From Clostridia bacterium (GTDB lineage Bacteria > Bacillota > DTU025): DNA of 32,247 bases. The notes below the pieces were generated by a model. That model saw only the letters and a program-made list of their open reading frames with translations, was not told the DNA's origin and searched no databases. Each line of letters opens with the position of its first letter. The stretch's first letter is position 1. Positions 1-8,254 of the stretch are shown piece by piece. A program made the translations under genes and the position numbers. Location: the NCBI GenBank assembly GCA_034926675.1, contig JAYFQW010000079.1, forward strand, positions 1 to 32,247. The letters run 5' to 3'.

Positions 1-347
1 ACTTGCAGCTAGACGTGTTTTCGGAAATCGCCCGCGCGCGTCATGGGATCTGCGCGAACCTCGACCGCGGGAGTCGGACCGTCAATGCCACTCAAATGGA
101 CACTGACCTCGTGGTCAATGTCCATTTGAGTGGCATTGAGCGTGCAACAATGCTGGTTTGGCCGGCATTGACAGCCTGCGGGACCGGAATCTTGAGAACC
201 ACGGAGCCGCATCAGCGGCTGTAAACGGCGTGCGAGACGTTGCCTTCCGCGATGCCAAGGCAATGCTCCAGGCACAGATTACCTAACGAGCTCAGGGCTG
301 CAGCGAGAACCGAGCGATTGAACGCCCAATGGTGCTGAACATGGGAT
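1..347. repeat. Long direct repeat, copy 1 (left end may lie outside the window)
   Basis: This stretch is nearly identical to 10041-10397. Both begin with ACTTGCAGCTAGACG and both lose similarity just after GCTGAACATGGGAT. Differences are scattered substitutions, four clustered changes in the left arm of the internal hairpin, and a short insertion in copy 2 near its AAGCCAATGCC stretch. No convincing protein is encoded. The copies are in the same orientation, so they could support deletion of the 9.7 kb between them by recombination (inference). Confidence 0.9.
83..138. repeat. Near-perfect 26-bp-arm hairpin inside repeat copy 1
   Basis: The left arm CAATGCCACTCAAATGGACA (83-102) is the exact reverse complement of 119-138. 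The stem continues inward as TGACC/GGTCA across a single C/A mismatch, leaving a 4-base loop (TCGT). A second small hairpin, CAATGCTGG...CCGGCATTG, follows at 148-170. In copy 2 (10123-10178) the left arm reads CAATGTCGACC, which breaks four positions of the stem. Confidence 0.9.
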
Positions 348-946
348 AGACTCGCGCCCACGGTTTTGACGCGCCACAACTCCTTCGGCTTGCAGGCTTT
401 GACGCCAATATCTACACCGATCCTTCGCTGATCCGGTTGAGGGGTTCATCTCCGAATTCCAAGCTGGGAACGTTTACATGCGGGACGTGAGATGCAGCAT
501 CGGACCCATTGAGCTGAACAGCCAGCTCGAAGGCGGCGGGTTTGGTGGAGATTTCCTTGTATCATGGCAGATTCCTCTACATACGAGAATTGCCCTGACC
601 CCGGCGGCACAGGAGTTCGGTGTCGACACTCTGGTCAGGTGTATGAATGATGCTGCTCATGTGGTTGGGCAAGATCGCCCCGGCTTTCGCGGTCGCAGGC
701 TGCGGCCGGGGAGTTGGCGCCGCCGTCGGACGCCGCGCGATGCCGCCCTTCAATTCCGCCGGAAGACGGTTCCACAGTCACAGACACCGGCTTGTCTGCC
801 AACGCATCCGTGAGTCGAACCTCACTCGGCACAAGCCCAATGCAAGGGGTGGGCCGTTTGCCGCCCAAGTGTATGACGTGCGGCAGGAACCCATGTGCAC
901 AGGGCGAATCACATTGATTAGCCTCTTGTTGGAAGGTGTGGAAGCG
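348..946. other. Region without a convincing gene; coding debris
   Basis: I see no complete gene here. An open stretch at 403-813 (+), with an ATG at 478, reads GNVYMRDVRCSIGPIELNSQ and could be a fragment of a lost protein, but it has no recognisable domain and no good ribosome binding site. A second short frame ends at 440 with LAGFDANIYTDPSLIR. The methyltransferase frame is open upstream to 647, but that extension is arginine-rich and unlike a conserved N-terminus. Confidence 0.4.
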
Positions 947-1663
947 ATGAGACGCGATGGGCGCAACGGCTGTGAACTGATGGCCGAGTTCTTCGACAGA
1001 AGAGTCGTTATGTATGAGGAGCACATGCGAGAGGCAATCCCGGCGTTCGACGAATTCTACTCGTCTGTAGCTGCGCACATTCCGGCGACCAGCGCGCCTC
1101 TGTCCATTCTGGACCTGGGCTGCGGCACAGGGTTGGAGCTGGATTTCGTCTTCGCGAGGGCATCTAGCGCTAGGATCACTGCAGTCGACCTTTCGTTGGA
1201 GATGCTGTCCAAGTTGAGGGCAAAGCTCGAGCACTCCCCGTATGGGCCGCAGGTCACGATCGTACATGGATCATACTTGACCATACCGCTTCCTGCGCGC
1301 CATTTCGACTATGCGATTTCTGTTCAGACCATGCATCATTTCACCCCCGGCGTGAAGCGTTGTCTGTATTCCCGGATTGCAGGTGCGCTCAAAGGCGGCG
1401 GGATGTACATCGAGGGAGACTACGTGGTGTCGCCTGAAGAGGAGCGGTTGCTGTTTGCGCGATATGCCGAGATCGTGAAGTCGCTCCGAGCTGCCGGGGC
1501 CATCGAAGAGGATGATCCCGTGGACGGCAAGTATCATATCGACATTCCGCTGAGCGCCGAATCGCAAGTTGCGGTCTTGAGGGAAGCCGGGTTCGCAGAC
1601 GTGGAAGTAGTGTTTACACAGGGCGCAGCGGCCGTCTTCTGTGCGCGGATTGGCTTGGCTTGA
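947..1663 (+). CDS. Class I SAM-dependent methyltransferase
   Basis: The product is a 238-residue Rossmann-fold methyltransferase. Motif I, DLGCGTG, lies at about residues 56-62, followed by an acidic residue ending the second strand (ITAVDLS). A motif resembling post-I/motif II is seen in FDYAISVQTMHHF. This order is typical of the small-molecule methyltransferases of the Methyltransf_11/25 type. Substrate cannot be told. I chose ATG 947 because GGAAGG precedes it; ATG 980 (MAEFFDRR) is an alternative and sits where many relatives begin. The frame is open further upstream, but that part does not look like family sequence. The gene stands alone among decayed sequence. Confidence 0.8.
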   Translation: MRRDGRNGCELMAEFFDRRVVMYEEHMREAIPAFDEFYSSVAAHIPATSAPLSILDLGCGTGLELDFVFARASSARITAVDLSLEMLSKLRAKLEHSPYGPQVTIVHGSYLTIPLPARHFDYAISVQTMHHFTPGVKRCLYSRIAGALKGGGMYIEGDYVVSPEEERLLFARYAEIVKSLRAAGAIEEDDPVDGKYHIDIPLSAESQVAVLREAGFADVEVVFTQGAAAVFCARIGLA

Positions 1664-2000
1664 AGAGACTTTCCGGAGAGGGAATGCCCAAAGCCGGGCC
1701 CGCTCTCAGGAGAGGCTGTTGCTTGCTGGCGCCGCTAGTCAGGAAGGTGGCAGAGGCGTCTTTGCTTGCATCCTCTTTGCTGTGTATCTCAGGTCTTCCT
1801 CCAGTCGGATATCCTTCCGCGGAAAAGCCTCATCTTATCTAGCATCATTGGCAAACTCCTTCAGTGCTTGTTGCGAATCTTCTCATAGATCTGTCTGGCC
1901 ATGGCTTCATCATACACGTGAGATGTCAGGTTCCTGTCCATGGTTCCGCGATGCTGGGAGTTGAGAATCCATCCCCCTTAACAATCTGCGCCTAGTCCGT
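1664..2000. other. Gene-poor gap; small minus-strand remnant at 1861-1968
   Basis: No full gene is visible. On the minus strand 1861-1968 is a 36-codon open stretch between stops, containing MDRNLTSHVYDEAMARQIY. Its reading is protein-like and could be the C-terminal tail of a lost gene, but 36 residues are too few to assign a family. The rest of the gap shows nothing I can support. Confidence 0.3.
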
Positions 2001-2017
2001 TTTACTAGACTAGTAAA
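2001..2017. promoter_or_regulatory. Perfect palindrome, candidate operator
   Basis: TTTACTAGACTAGTAAA is an 8-bp inverted repeat about a single central base. It sits in an AT-rich pocket in otherwise GC-rich DNA, 35 bp before the start of the DUF6530-like ORF. A repressor operator overlapping a promoter is plausible, but the protein that would bind it is not identifiable here. Confidence 0.5.
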
Positions 2018-2051
2018 TTACTAATTCAGAAACCGTAGTGAGGTGCTAAGA

Positions 2052-2195
2052 TTGAAGATCCCTTCTACGCTCAAGCACAAGCCCGTGATCGTCGTGGAGA
2101 ACTACGAGCAGGTTGATGGCCGGTATGCGTACAACTCAGATGCTAAGGGCCTGTCTCTGGGGCTTGCTCAGTGGAATGACCGCGGGAAGGAGTAG
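2052..2195 (+). pseudogene. Truncated DUF6530-like protein (47 residues)
   Basis: TTG at 2052 follows a good ribosome binding site (GAGGTG, 6 bases upstream). The 47 residues include KHKPVIVVENYEQVDGRYAY and DAKGLSLGLAQWNDRGKE, which match my recollection of the conserved N-terminus of the DUF6530 family. Members are much longer (well over 100 residues), so this copy stops early: TAG follows RGKE and the DNA after it reads into the convergent URO-D gene. The family function is unknown. The intact N-terminal sequence suggests a recent truncation. The family name is from memory and needs a profile search; the ORF itself is clear. Confidence 0.6.
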
Positions 2196-2207
2196 TGTAT
2201 AAGGGCC

Positions 2208-3362
2208 TTAGCTCCCAAGGCCCGCGGATGATGCCGATCCGTCGATTGCAGTGGCGCGTTCCACCGCTGCGACCGCTTGGGCTCCTTCCGTCACACTGCC
2301 GCATTTCACTGTGAGTATCAGCCCAAAGCCACGTGCTGCGGCGAAGAGAGCTTTCTCGACGGCTTCGTCGGCGTTCTCGGCCCAGGCGTGCCATATTCCC
2401 CGAAACCGGGAGTGCGTTGTGTCAGTGGCTAGAGCATGGGCGATCACTTCTGGATCATTGTAGGATGCATCAGCATCGAAGCTCATGAATCCGTCCATGT
2501 GCGCGATCTCGTCAAGGTTCTGTTGGTATCTTCTGCAGCAGTGAATCGAAATTCCGCCGAACTGTGCGGCGACTATCTGGTTGTATGGGACGAAGAACTC
2601 GTGGTAAAACGCCGGGGAGACTACTGCAGCCATGTCGTCGCTCACGTATATGCCTCGGTGTCGCCATATGCCTTGGTGCGTGTGACCGAAGAAGTTAGCA
2701 GCTCGCTCCGCTTGCAGCCGGACGAATTGGATCAGCGCTGCGGCAACAGTGCGCAGCAGCACGTGCACTGCATCAGGGTTCTCATACATGCCGAGCAGAA
2801 TATGCTCGTCTTTGATGATCTGGACTGCGATATCCATGGGTGACTGGGTGTCAGTGAGTCTGACTGGGACGCTGTCGCCCGTCCTCTTCGAATAGTAATC
2901 TATCCTATCGAGCACCAGACCTGCCAGTCCGGCGTCGGGGCCTTCGAAACATGGAGATCTCAGGCCGGCGGCGTCCGAGAGATCTATGGCGAGAGGGATG
3001 GTCCAAGGGTCCTCGCCAGGGATGCATCTGATCTCGCAGCCGAATCCGGACGGTATCACGCCCACCCCCATGTAAGGGGAGAGTGAGGGTATATTGCAGG
3101 CGCCGGCTTCCCTCAGGCATGCAAGATCCCACTCAGCCCACGCCATCTGGCAGCGGAAATCGGCCTCCGCGTTGTGGATTCGCTCCTCGATTGAGCATTC
3201 AGGCATCACACCGTCGCGCGGGTAGAGAACCACGGCAGGGCTGAACTGCGAGTATGTGTATGGGAAATCCCATGCGGCCTGTAGACGAGATTTGGCCCTC
3301 TGGGCGACGTCGGCAGGGATGTCCATGATGACTGGAACGTCAGGGTTGGCGCCGGAGTTCAT
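2208..3362 (-). CDS. Uroporphyrinogen decarboxylase (URO-D) family protein
   Basis: The product is 384 residues and resembles the broad URO-D superfamily, which includes many corrinoid/methyl-transfer enzymes as well as haem-pathway HemE. Supporting stretches are the central SPMDIAVQIIKDE, the SIHCC...QNLDEIAHMDGFM segment and the glycine-rich C-terminus. It is not a canonical HemE: the N-terminal arginine motif is not evident and there are no haem genes nearby. A methyltransferase or ill-defined URO-D-like role is more likely (inference). ATG 3362 is preferred over the upstream GTG 3371 because GGAAGGTGAG lies just upstream of it. It has its own promoter and converges on the DUF6530-like remnant. 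Confidence 0.7.
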   Translation of the reverse strand: MNSGANPDVPVIMDIPADVAQRAKSRLQAAWDFPYTYSQFSPAVVLYPRDGVMPECSIEERIHNAEADFRCQMAWAEWDLACLREAGACNIPSLSPYMGVGVIPSGFGCEIRCIPGEDPWTIPLAIDLSDAAGLRSPCFEGPDAGLAGLVLDRIDYYSKRTGDSVPVRLTDTQSPMDIAVQIIKDEHILLGMYENPDAVHVLLRTVAAALIQFVRLQAERAANFFGHTHQGIWRHRGIYVSDDMAAVVSPAFYHEFFVPYNQIVAAQFGGISIHCCRRYQQNLDEIAHMDGFMSFDADASYNDPEVIAHALATDTTHSRFRGIWHAWAENADEAVEKALFAAARGFGLILTVKCGSVTEGAQAVAAVERATAIDGSASSAGLGS

Positions 3363-3411
3363 TGAGCTCACCTTCCCATGAATGTAGTAGGTGTGTACAT
3401 GACGACTATCC

Positions 3412-3449
3412 TTGCCACAATTATAGTGCCAATGATGTTATGGTGGCAA
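3412..3449 (-). promoter_or_regulatory. Promoter of the URO-D-family gene with flanking inverted repeat
   Basis: Reading the minus strand, -35 TTGCCA (3449-3444) and -10 TATAAT (3425-3420) are separated by 18 bases. The promoter is bracketed by an inverted repeat, TTGCCAC/GTGGCAA (3443-3449 and 3412-3418), which could be an operator. Confidence 0.65.
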
Positions 3450-3629
3450 CGCAGGCGCATATGACATACGCGAGACAGCCAATGATTCAGCTGCAGTCGT
3501 ACGAGTCCAAGACCAAGTCTGGTCAGGCGCTTCCCCTACTCCTTCGCTAAACTTCTCGAATAGCCCAGGCAGGATCTTTCGCGCCGCGCGGTGCAACCTT
3601 TTCTCTCCCAGCTGTCTCTTAAGAGGTGA

Positions 3630-4753
3630 GAGAGGGATGGTTGGCGTCGGCGACTGCAGCGGAGAGTCTTCACTGACTACCCCGACTACTGGGCCGCTCC
3701 CCATGCCCTAAGCCAGTTCGCGACGGCGCTTTACCATGCTGGCGATCCCAAGGCTGAGGACTTCCTGCTGGAGGCCGCGCACGATCAGCGGGGCGCCGAC
3801 CGCGCTAATGCAGCGTTTCTTCTAGTCGACATGCCCGTGGCACAGGGCAGGTCAGGCGACGCCGCAAAGGGGTCAGGCATAGTAGAAGGGACAGAGCTCC
3901 TGGCCGGGTGTTCGCTTTCAGGCGTGAAGATCCTAGCGCATGAAGTCAACGAGGAGAACAGGTTCTCCACCGACTATGGCGACATGCCCTGGCGGTCAGT
4001 GGGCGATGACGGCGAATTCCGCTTCAGTCTACCTTCGGGACGCAGGTATGAGATTGGGATCGCGATAGACGACGAGGTTGCCCAAGAGGTGGACGGCCGG
4101 CATCTTCAAATGGTCGGAGCTAGCTTCGTTCTCCAACCTGGAGAGACGAAAAGCGTGGAACTGCGTTTCGTTGAGCCAGTGACGGTAACCGAGCCAGGAC
4201 AGGGTTTCGTGTATGACGGAGGGCCAGTCTCCGTGAGGTGGCAGGCCTACCCAGGGGCCCGTGCATACCGTGTGAGCCTAGGCTACATAAGCATGGGCGA
4301 GCATGGATACAGCTCTACTGGTGGAAACTCGATGAGAACCGCAGACACCCATTCTGTGGCCTGTATGTGCTGACCGGGCAGTGTGATCAAGCCGTCGAGT
4401 TGCTCCATGCTATCCATAGCATGGGAGTGAGCGCCGTCGCGGAGCACGAGTTCGACCTTGAAGAGGCCCTGCGCGACTACGCCACATTGAACTCGCGCCA
4501 GCCCAACGGCCAGCGCAACGACTACTTGGGCATAGTGAGCCGGTCCTTACGCGAAGCCAAGCAGGCCTGGCGCAGTGATGCAAGCGCACACGGTTCGTTC
4601 TTACTGCTCATCGCAGAGCTCTCCGACCCCTGGCGCCACCGTCATCGAGATGAACTGCAGAGCGCCATGAGTGAGTTCCGGGCCGAACACGGCAAGGACG
4701 CCCCAATGCTCTTGGACGTTCTGGAGGCCTTTGCACAGGCAGGCAGGCTATAA
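3630..4753 (+). pseudogene. Frameshifted multidomain protein with carboxypeptidase-regulatory-like domain
   Basis: One frame is open from 3630 to 4373 and a second continues to 4753, so a frameshift around 4290-4340 has split the gene. The first frame has a helical repeat-like part (FATALYHAGDPKAEDFLLEA), then a beta-rich segment with GDDGEFRFSLPSGRRYEIGI. That is the pattern of carboxypeptidase-regulatory-like domains. It is followed by a fibronectin-like strand (VRWQAYPGARAYRVSLGYI). The second frame is helical (EFDLEEALRDYATLNSRQ) and TPR-like. No good start or ribosome binding site is visible. The original function is unknown; the neighbouring TPR lipoprotein suggests a related extracytoplasmic protein. 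Confidence 0.5.
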
Positions 4754-5230
4754 CAAACGCGCTAGCTGCGGTGATGGCCGGGAACCGTTATCATCAGGTG
4801 GGCGGGGTCAACCTGCCCACCCGATCATGAGCACGGGGGCCAAACTGGTGGATGACCATATCGTCGAGGTCAAGCAGCGTGGGCAGTGACACCCATTATG
4901 TCAGTTCCTGTCGTCGCTCGTACACGACCACGCCGTGCTGAGTGCACCCGTCAGCGAAGCCTCCAAGCTTCTCCATGAAGCGCCGGTCTTCTATGGACGC
5001 AACAACGAAACCTCACGTTTCATGCTCCAGAGTGGGTGGACGATCTGGCCAAGATATCCAGCGACATAGGAATGGGCGCTGAAGGGCACAGCTTGGTCTT
5101 GGGAGGAACGTCCTACTGATACGAAGAATAGTCGAATATCCATTCCGGCCATAGGCCCAGCAGTTGCGATTCTGCACCACGTCAGAACTCTGGCTAAGGA
5201 TTCTGACTGGGCTCCCGAAATGGTCATTGG
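4754..5230. other. Coding debris between two TPR-type genes
   Basis: No intact gene. Fragments in different frames look like decayed coding sequence. One on the plus strand ends at 5119 with FHAPEWVDDLAKISSDIGMG followed by AEGHSLVLGGTSY. Another in a different frame covers about 4900-5060 (VFYGRNNETSRFMLQSG). The two could be adjacent parts of one protein separated by a frameshift. I see no promoter or terminator here. Confidence 0.35.
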
Positions 5231-6016
5231 GTGGTGTTCGAGTTGAGAATCTCGGCATGGATTGGGGTTGCAGTATTGGCGACCGTGGTTGCATCCTGCT
5301 GCCTGGCGACGCCTGCGTCGCCAGGCGCACGGACAAGTTTGGCGACGGTGGCCAAAGCAGACAGCCAATGGAGCCGACGTTCTGAGCCGAAGATGGACAG
5401 TGCCATGATCCAAACGCTTGAACAAGCACTGGACGCTGGTCAGTCGGATGCGGATATACTATGGCGATTGGCCAGGGCATACTGGTGGAAAGCGGTGCGC
5501 CGTACCGCCGACAAGGCATCAAAGCTTGAGCTGCTTGAGAAGGGCAGGGCCGCTGGTGAGCGGGCTGCTGCGCTGGATCCGACCAATGCGGACGCACATC
5601 ACTGGCATGCGGTGTGCATAGCTCAGTCGGGGCAGGTCAGGGGCATGCTTCAGAGCCTCTTCATGGTCAAGCCCACGATAGAGGCTCTCGACAGGGCGCT
5701 TGCGGCAGACCCAAACCATGCCCGAACCCACTATTTTCTGGCCCAGCTTCTCTATCGGCTGCCGGGGCCGCCCCTGTCAGTAGGCAATAAGCAGAGGGCA
5801 GTTGAGGAAGCCCGAATAGCAGTGAAGCTAGACCCTCGATCGTCGTCTCACCATCTCGTCCTGGGCAAGGCTTTAGCCGCCAACAGGCAGTATATGGAGG
5901 CCAGAGTGGCGCTCAACTGCGTCCTGGCCATGGATGTCAGCTCAGAAGATCCCGAAGGGTTCAGGCTTGATCAGGAGGAAGCCAGAGCTCAGCTCAAGGC
6001 CATCGAGGGCAAGTAG
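5231..6016 (+). CDS. TPR-repeat lipoprotein
   Basis: The 261-residue product begins with a short charged segment, a hydrophobic stretch and VVAS-C at residues 19-23, a plausible lipobox. It should be exported and anchored by lipid at Cys23. The rest is helical with tetratricopeptide-like repeats, for example AGERAAALDPTNADAHHWHA, ALDRALAADPNHARTHYFLA and ARIAVKLDPRSSSHHLVLGK. The overall plan recalls TRAP-associated TatT-type and similar scaffold lipoproteins, but no transporter is adjacent. The GTG start at 5231 lacks a clear ribosome binding site; TTG 5243 is possible. Codon usage looks normal and the frame is uninterrupted, unlike the sequence just upstream. Confidence 0.65.
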   Translation: MVFELRISAWIGVAVLATVVASCCLATPASPGARTSLATVAKADSQWSRRSEPKMDSAMIQTLEQALDAGQSDADILWRLARAYWWKAVRRTADKASKLELLEKGRAAGERAAALDPTNADAHHWHAVCIAQSGQVRGMLQSLFMVKPTIEALDRALAADPNHARTHYFLAQLLYRLPGPPLSVGNKQRAVEEARIAVKLDPRSSSHHLVLGKALAANRQYMEARVALNCVLAMDVSSEDPEGFRLDQEEARAQLKAIEGK

Positions 6017-6062
6017 ATCGTTGTGATCATCGCTTGGCTAGCATCTGGCTCCCATGCCGGCC

Positions 6063-7754
6063 TCAGTTCAGCCTGGGTATCACGACTGCCGATGGAGACG
6101 CAGGCCCGTAGTAGACCGTCTGCACTGCCTTTTGCATTTGCTGACTTCGGTAGATAGGCTCTCCCGTGTTGGGATTGCGGTCGAACTTCGGGAAGTTCGA
6201 GCTCGTGACTATCAAGCGCACCCGGTGGCCCGGGCCGAAAACGTGGGCGCACCCCTTCATACGTATGCGGAAGAGATAGATCTCCCGGGGCTCCAAAAAG
6301 TCCTCCCTGTCAAGGCCGTTCCGATATCTAGCTCTGACTATCCCGTCAGAAACGTACCTCGCAACACCGTCTTCGTCTACATCCAACAGCATCGCGACGA
6401 AGTCCGTATCGGGCGCGTCTGACGATGCGTATAGCTCGACCTCCGGAATATCGCATATCTTCAGAGAACTGTCCAACACTTCAGAATCGTAAGTCAGAAC
6501 ATCCTCCCGCAAGTGAGCAGATGACACGAAGGGCCCCGGCATCAGCCCTGCCTTGGGAAATGCCCACACTGCACCGCCTTCAGTGGGGACAGGGTTCTCC
6601 GGATCGTACACGAAAGAATCGCAGGCAGCCACTGGGTTTTCGCCGGGGGCCACGTCCGCGGAGAGAACACCTCTGCCCCGGCCGTCAGCTGCAGAGCGGC
6701 CGTCAGCATCCGAAGAGCATGCAGCTCCGAGATACATCCTCATAGGGCGGGACGATGGATGAGGCCAGGCGTCGAACTCCGCCCAATGAGGCCGGCGCCC
6801 TGTGAAGAAACACCTCACAGAGGATCCCGACGGCGGATCGCCCACGCCTTTGGCCCAGAAATTCAGCCACCTTACGCACTCCTCTATGAACGGGGAAGAC
6901 GTATCCACCGGATCCTCACGCAGATCATCTTCGCGCTGCCTGGCCAAGTACCCGTACGAAACATCTCCCGATATCTTTTCGGGCCCGCCGATCGTGCCGT
7001 TGTGACTCCACGGGCCAAGGACAAGCCTCTGAGGCGCTCCGGACTGGATCATCTCGGAGTATGGAACCAAGGTAGCATCAACCAGGAAATCGAACCATCC
7101 GCCGAAGTGAAGCCCAGGAACGCGAGTTCTCTGAACGTAGCGCCACAGATCGCTTTGGTTCCAGAACTTGGACCGGGGGCCTTCCTCCAGCATGGCCGCC
7201 CATGAGGGATCAACGCTTTCAGGAATGGCTTCGATCAAAGGCGTCTTGCGGTAAAGGAGTTCGGGGTCAAAGCCGCTGAGAGAAGCCTTTCTCATGTACG
7301 TCCAGGGCAAAGTATGATGAAGGCGAAGAACTCCGTCTTGGAAACAGAGAAGCTCCTTCCTGACAGGCGCCGTAACCCAGACCGCCGCCTTCACCTGTTC
7401 CGGAAACTCGGCCGCGATGGCAATCGAGGCGGCTGAAAGATAGGAGATGCCGAGGATGGCAAGCTTCCCATCGCACCATGGTTGGCCCAGTACCCATTGT
7501 GCGGTCTGGATCGCGTCCTCTGGTTCCTGAGCCAATAGGTTGAACTGCCCCGACGACTCGCCGCTTCCACGCACGTCCTGGATCACAGTGGCATAGCCGT
7601 GACTGCCGAAGAGGTCGCTTATGCCCGGCAGGTTCTGCCGCCCGTAGACCGTCCGCACAATGACCACAGGGTAGGCGCCAGGACCCGGTAAGGCGACAAG
7701 GGTTGCAAGGTTCGCTCCATAGGATACCTGAACAAACTCAGTTCTGGTTTCCAC
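6063..7754 (-). CDS. CocE/NonD-family alpha/beta hydrolase (X-Pro dipeptidyl-peptidase-like)
   Basis: The 563-residue product is full length for the CocE/NonD family of serine hydrolases (acyl esterases, acylases, X-Pro peptidases). The nucleophile Ser104 is in GISYLSA, the acid is probably Asp222 in GGWFDFL, and the base His251 is in LGPWSHNG. The oxyanion region and the QDVRGSGESSG strand (about 59-69) are also typical. The C-terminal half is the family's jelly-roll domain and ends with GHRVRLIVTSSNFPKFDRN. No signal peptide is seen, so it is probably cytoplasmic; the true substrate cannot be predicted. GTG 7754 is preceded by AGGTGGGGAG. It overlaps the small ORF starting at 7873 in another frame. 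Confidence 0.85.
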   Translation of the reverse strand: METRTEFVQVSYGANLATLVALPGPGAYPVVIVRTVYGRQNLPGISDLFGSHGYATVIQDVRGSGESSGQFNLLAQEPEDAIQTAQWVLGQPWCDGKLAILGISYLSAASIAIAAEFPEQVKAAVWVTAPVRKELLCFQDGVLRLHHTLPWTYMRKASLSGFDPELLYRKTPLIEAIPESVDPSWAAMLEEGPRSKFWNQSDLWRYVQRTRVPGLHFGGWFDFLVDATLVPYSEMIQSGAPQRLVLGPWSHNGTIGGPEKISGDVSYGYLARQREDDLREDPVDTSSPFIEECVRWLNFWAKGVGDPPSGSSVRCFFTGRRPHWAEFDAWPHPSSRPMRMYLGAACSSDADGRSAADGRGRGVLSADVAPGENPVAACDSFVYDPENPVPTEGGAVWAFPKAGLMPGPFVSSAHLREDVLTYDSEVLDSSLKICDIPEVELYASSDAPDTDFVAMLLDVDEDGVARYVSDGIVRARYRNGLDREDFLEPREIYLFRIRMKGCAHVFGPGHRVRLIVTSSNFPKFDRNPNTGEPIYRSQQMQKAVQTVYYGPASPSAVVIPRLN

Positions 7755-7873
7755 GACTCGCTTCTCCCCACCTCAGATATGCCGTCTCGGAGTTGGATGC
7801 TACGGTCCTCAGTGAGATTGGCGGGATTCAGCGCCCAACTCAAAACCTGCTCACTGACTTCAACCATGCTCAT
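7619..7873 (-). CDS. Small overlapping ORF upstream of the CocE-type gene, possibly a gene remnant
   Basis: ATG 7873 has one of the best ribosome binding sites in the region (GGAAGGAGG, 7 bases upstream). The frame gives 84 residues, beginning MSMVEVSEQVLSWALNPANL, but after about residue 40 it runs inside the CocE-type gene in another frame and is probably not conserved there. It may be the N-terminal stub of a lost gene; the SEQVLSWALNPANLTED pattern faintly recalls the MmgE/PrpD N-terminus. It could also be a short leader ORF for translational coupling, or a frameshifted true start of the hydrolase. I cannot choose among these. Confidence 0.35.
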   Translation of the reverse strand: MSMVEVSEQVLSWALNPANLTEDRSIQLRDGISEVGRSESWKPELSLFRYPMERTLQPLSPYRVLAPTLWSLCGRSTGGRTCRA

Positions 7874-8254
7874 GCCATTTCCTCCTTCCGAATGGACGAG
7901 ACATCATGGAGTTTGGCGGCGCCTGGGTGGCTGCACTTCTTTTTCATACTGCCCTGTTGTTCCCGTTGGCCCAAGCCCGCGAAGAGCTCAGGGTTCACTT
8001 CTGCCTCCCGTTCTCTTCGCACTGTGCGAACTCTTCTCGGCGTATTCGCATTGGATTTGCGCACTTCGCGTTGATACTGCTGTGTTCGATGACCATTGCC
8101 CGCGGCAATGGATCGTATTCCAGTGAAATGAGCGCTATACCCTCCCGTCGGCCCTTGCGGCTTCACCGATGCTTCCAACGGGCAGGTCCCCTCCGAGCTA
8201 TTCTGCACGGTTTCGGACGTGCAATTCTAACAAAACGCCCTTCTGTGCAGTCAA
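7874..8254. other. Gap without a recognised gene
   Basis: An open frame on the minus strand (7870-8208) is rich in Arg, Gln and Ser and shows no domain, so I do not call it. The stretch probably is the 5' untranslated region and promoter zone of the minus-strand genes to its left. Confidence 0.4.
8224..8254 (-). promoter_or_regulatory. Weak candidate promoter for the 7873/7754 minus-strand genes
   Basis: On the minus strand TTGACT (8254-8249) and TAGAAT (8229-8224) are separated by 19 bases, which is longer than ideal. It begins right after the stop of the upstream transglutaminase-like gene. Confidence 0.3.

Noticed and set aside
635-1267. Long minus-strand frame opposite the methyltransferase
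   Set aside because: It is a shadow of the methyltransferase gene, with Cys/His/Arg-rich composition and no domain or ribosome binding site.
1861-1968. Tyrosine recombinase C-terminal tail
   Set aside because: The THMD-like and helix pattern is suggestive, but only 36 residues are open and the catalytic Tyr cannot be placed, so I left it unassigned.
2208-3362. True HemE of haem biosynthesis
   Set aside because: No other haem genes are near, and the sequence lacks the characteristic N-terminal arginine motif, so I kept it as URO-D family only.
7870-8208. 112-codon minus-strand ORF
   Set aside because: Composition is biased, there is no domain, and its GTG start has no convincing ribosome binding site.
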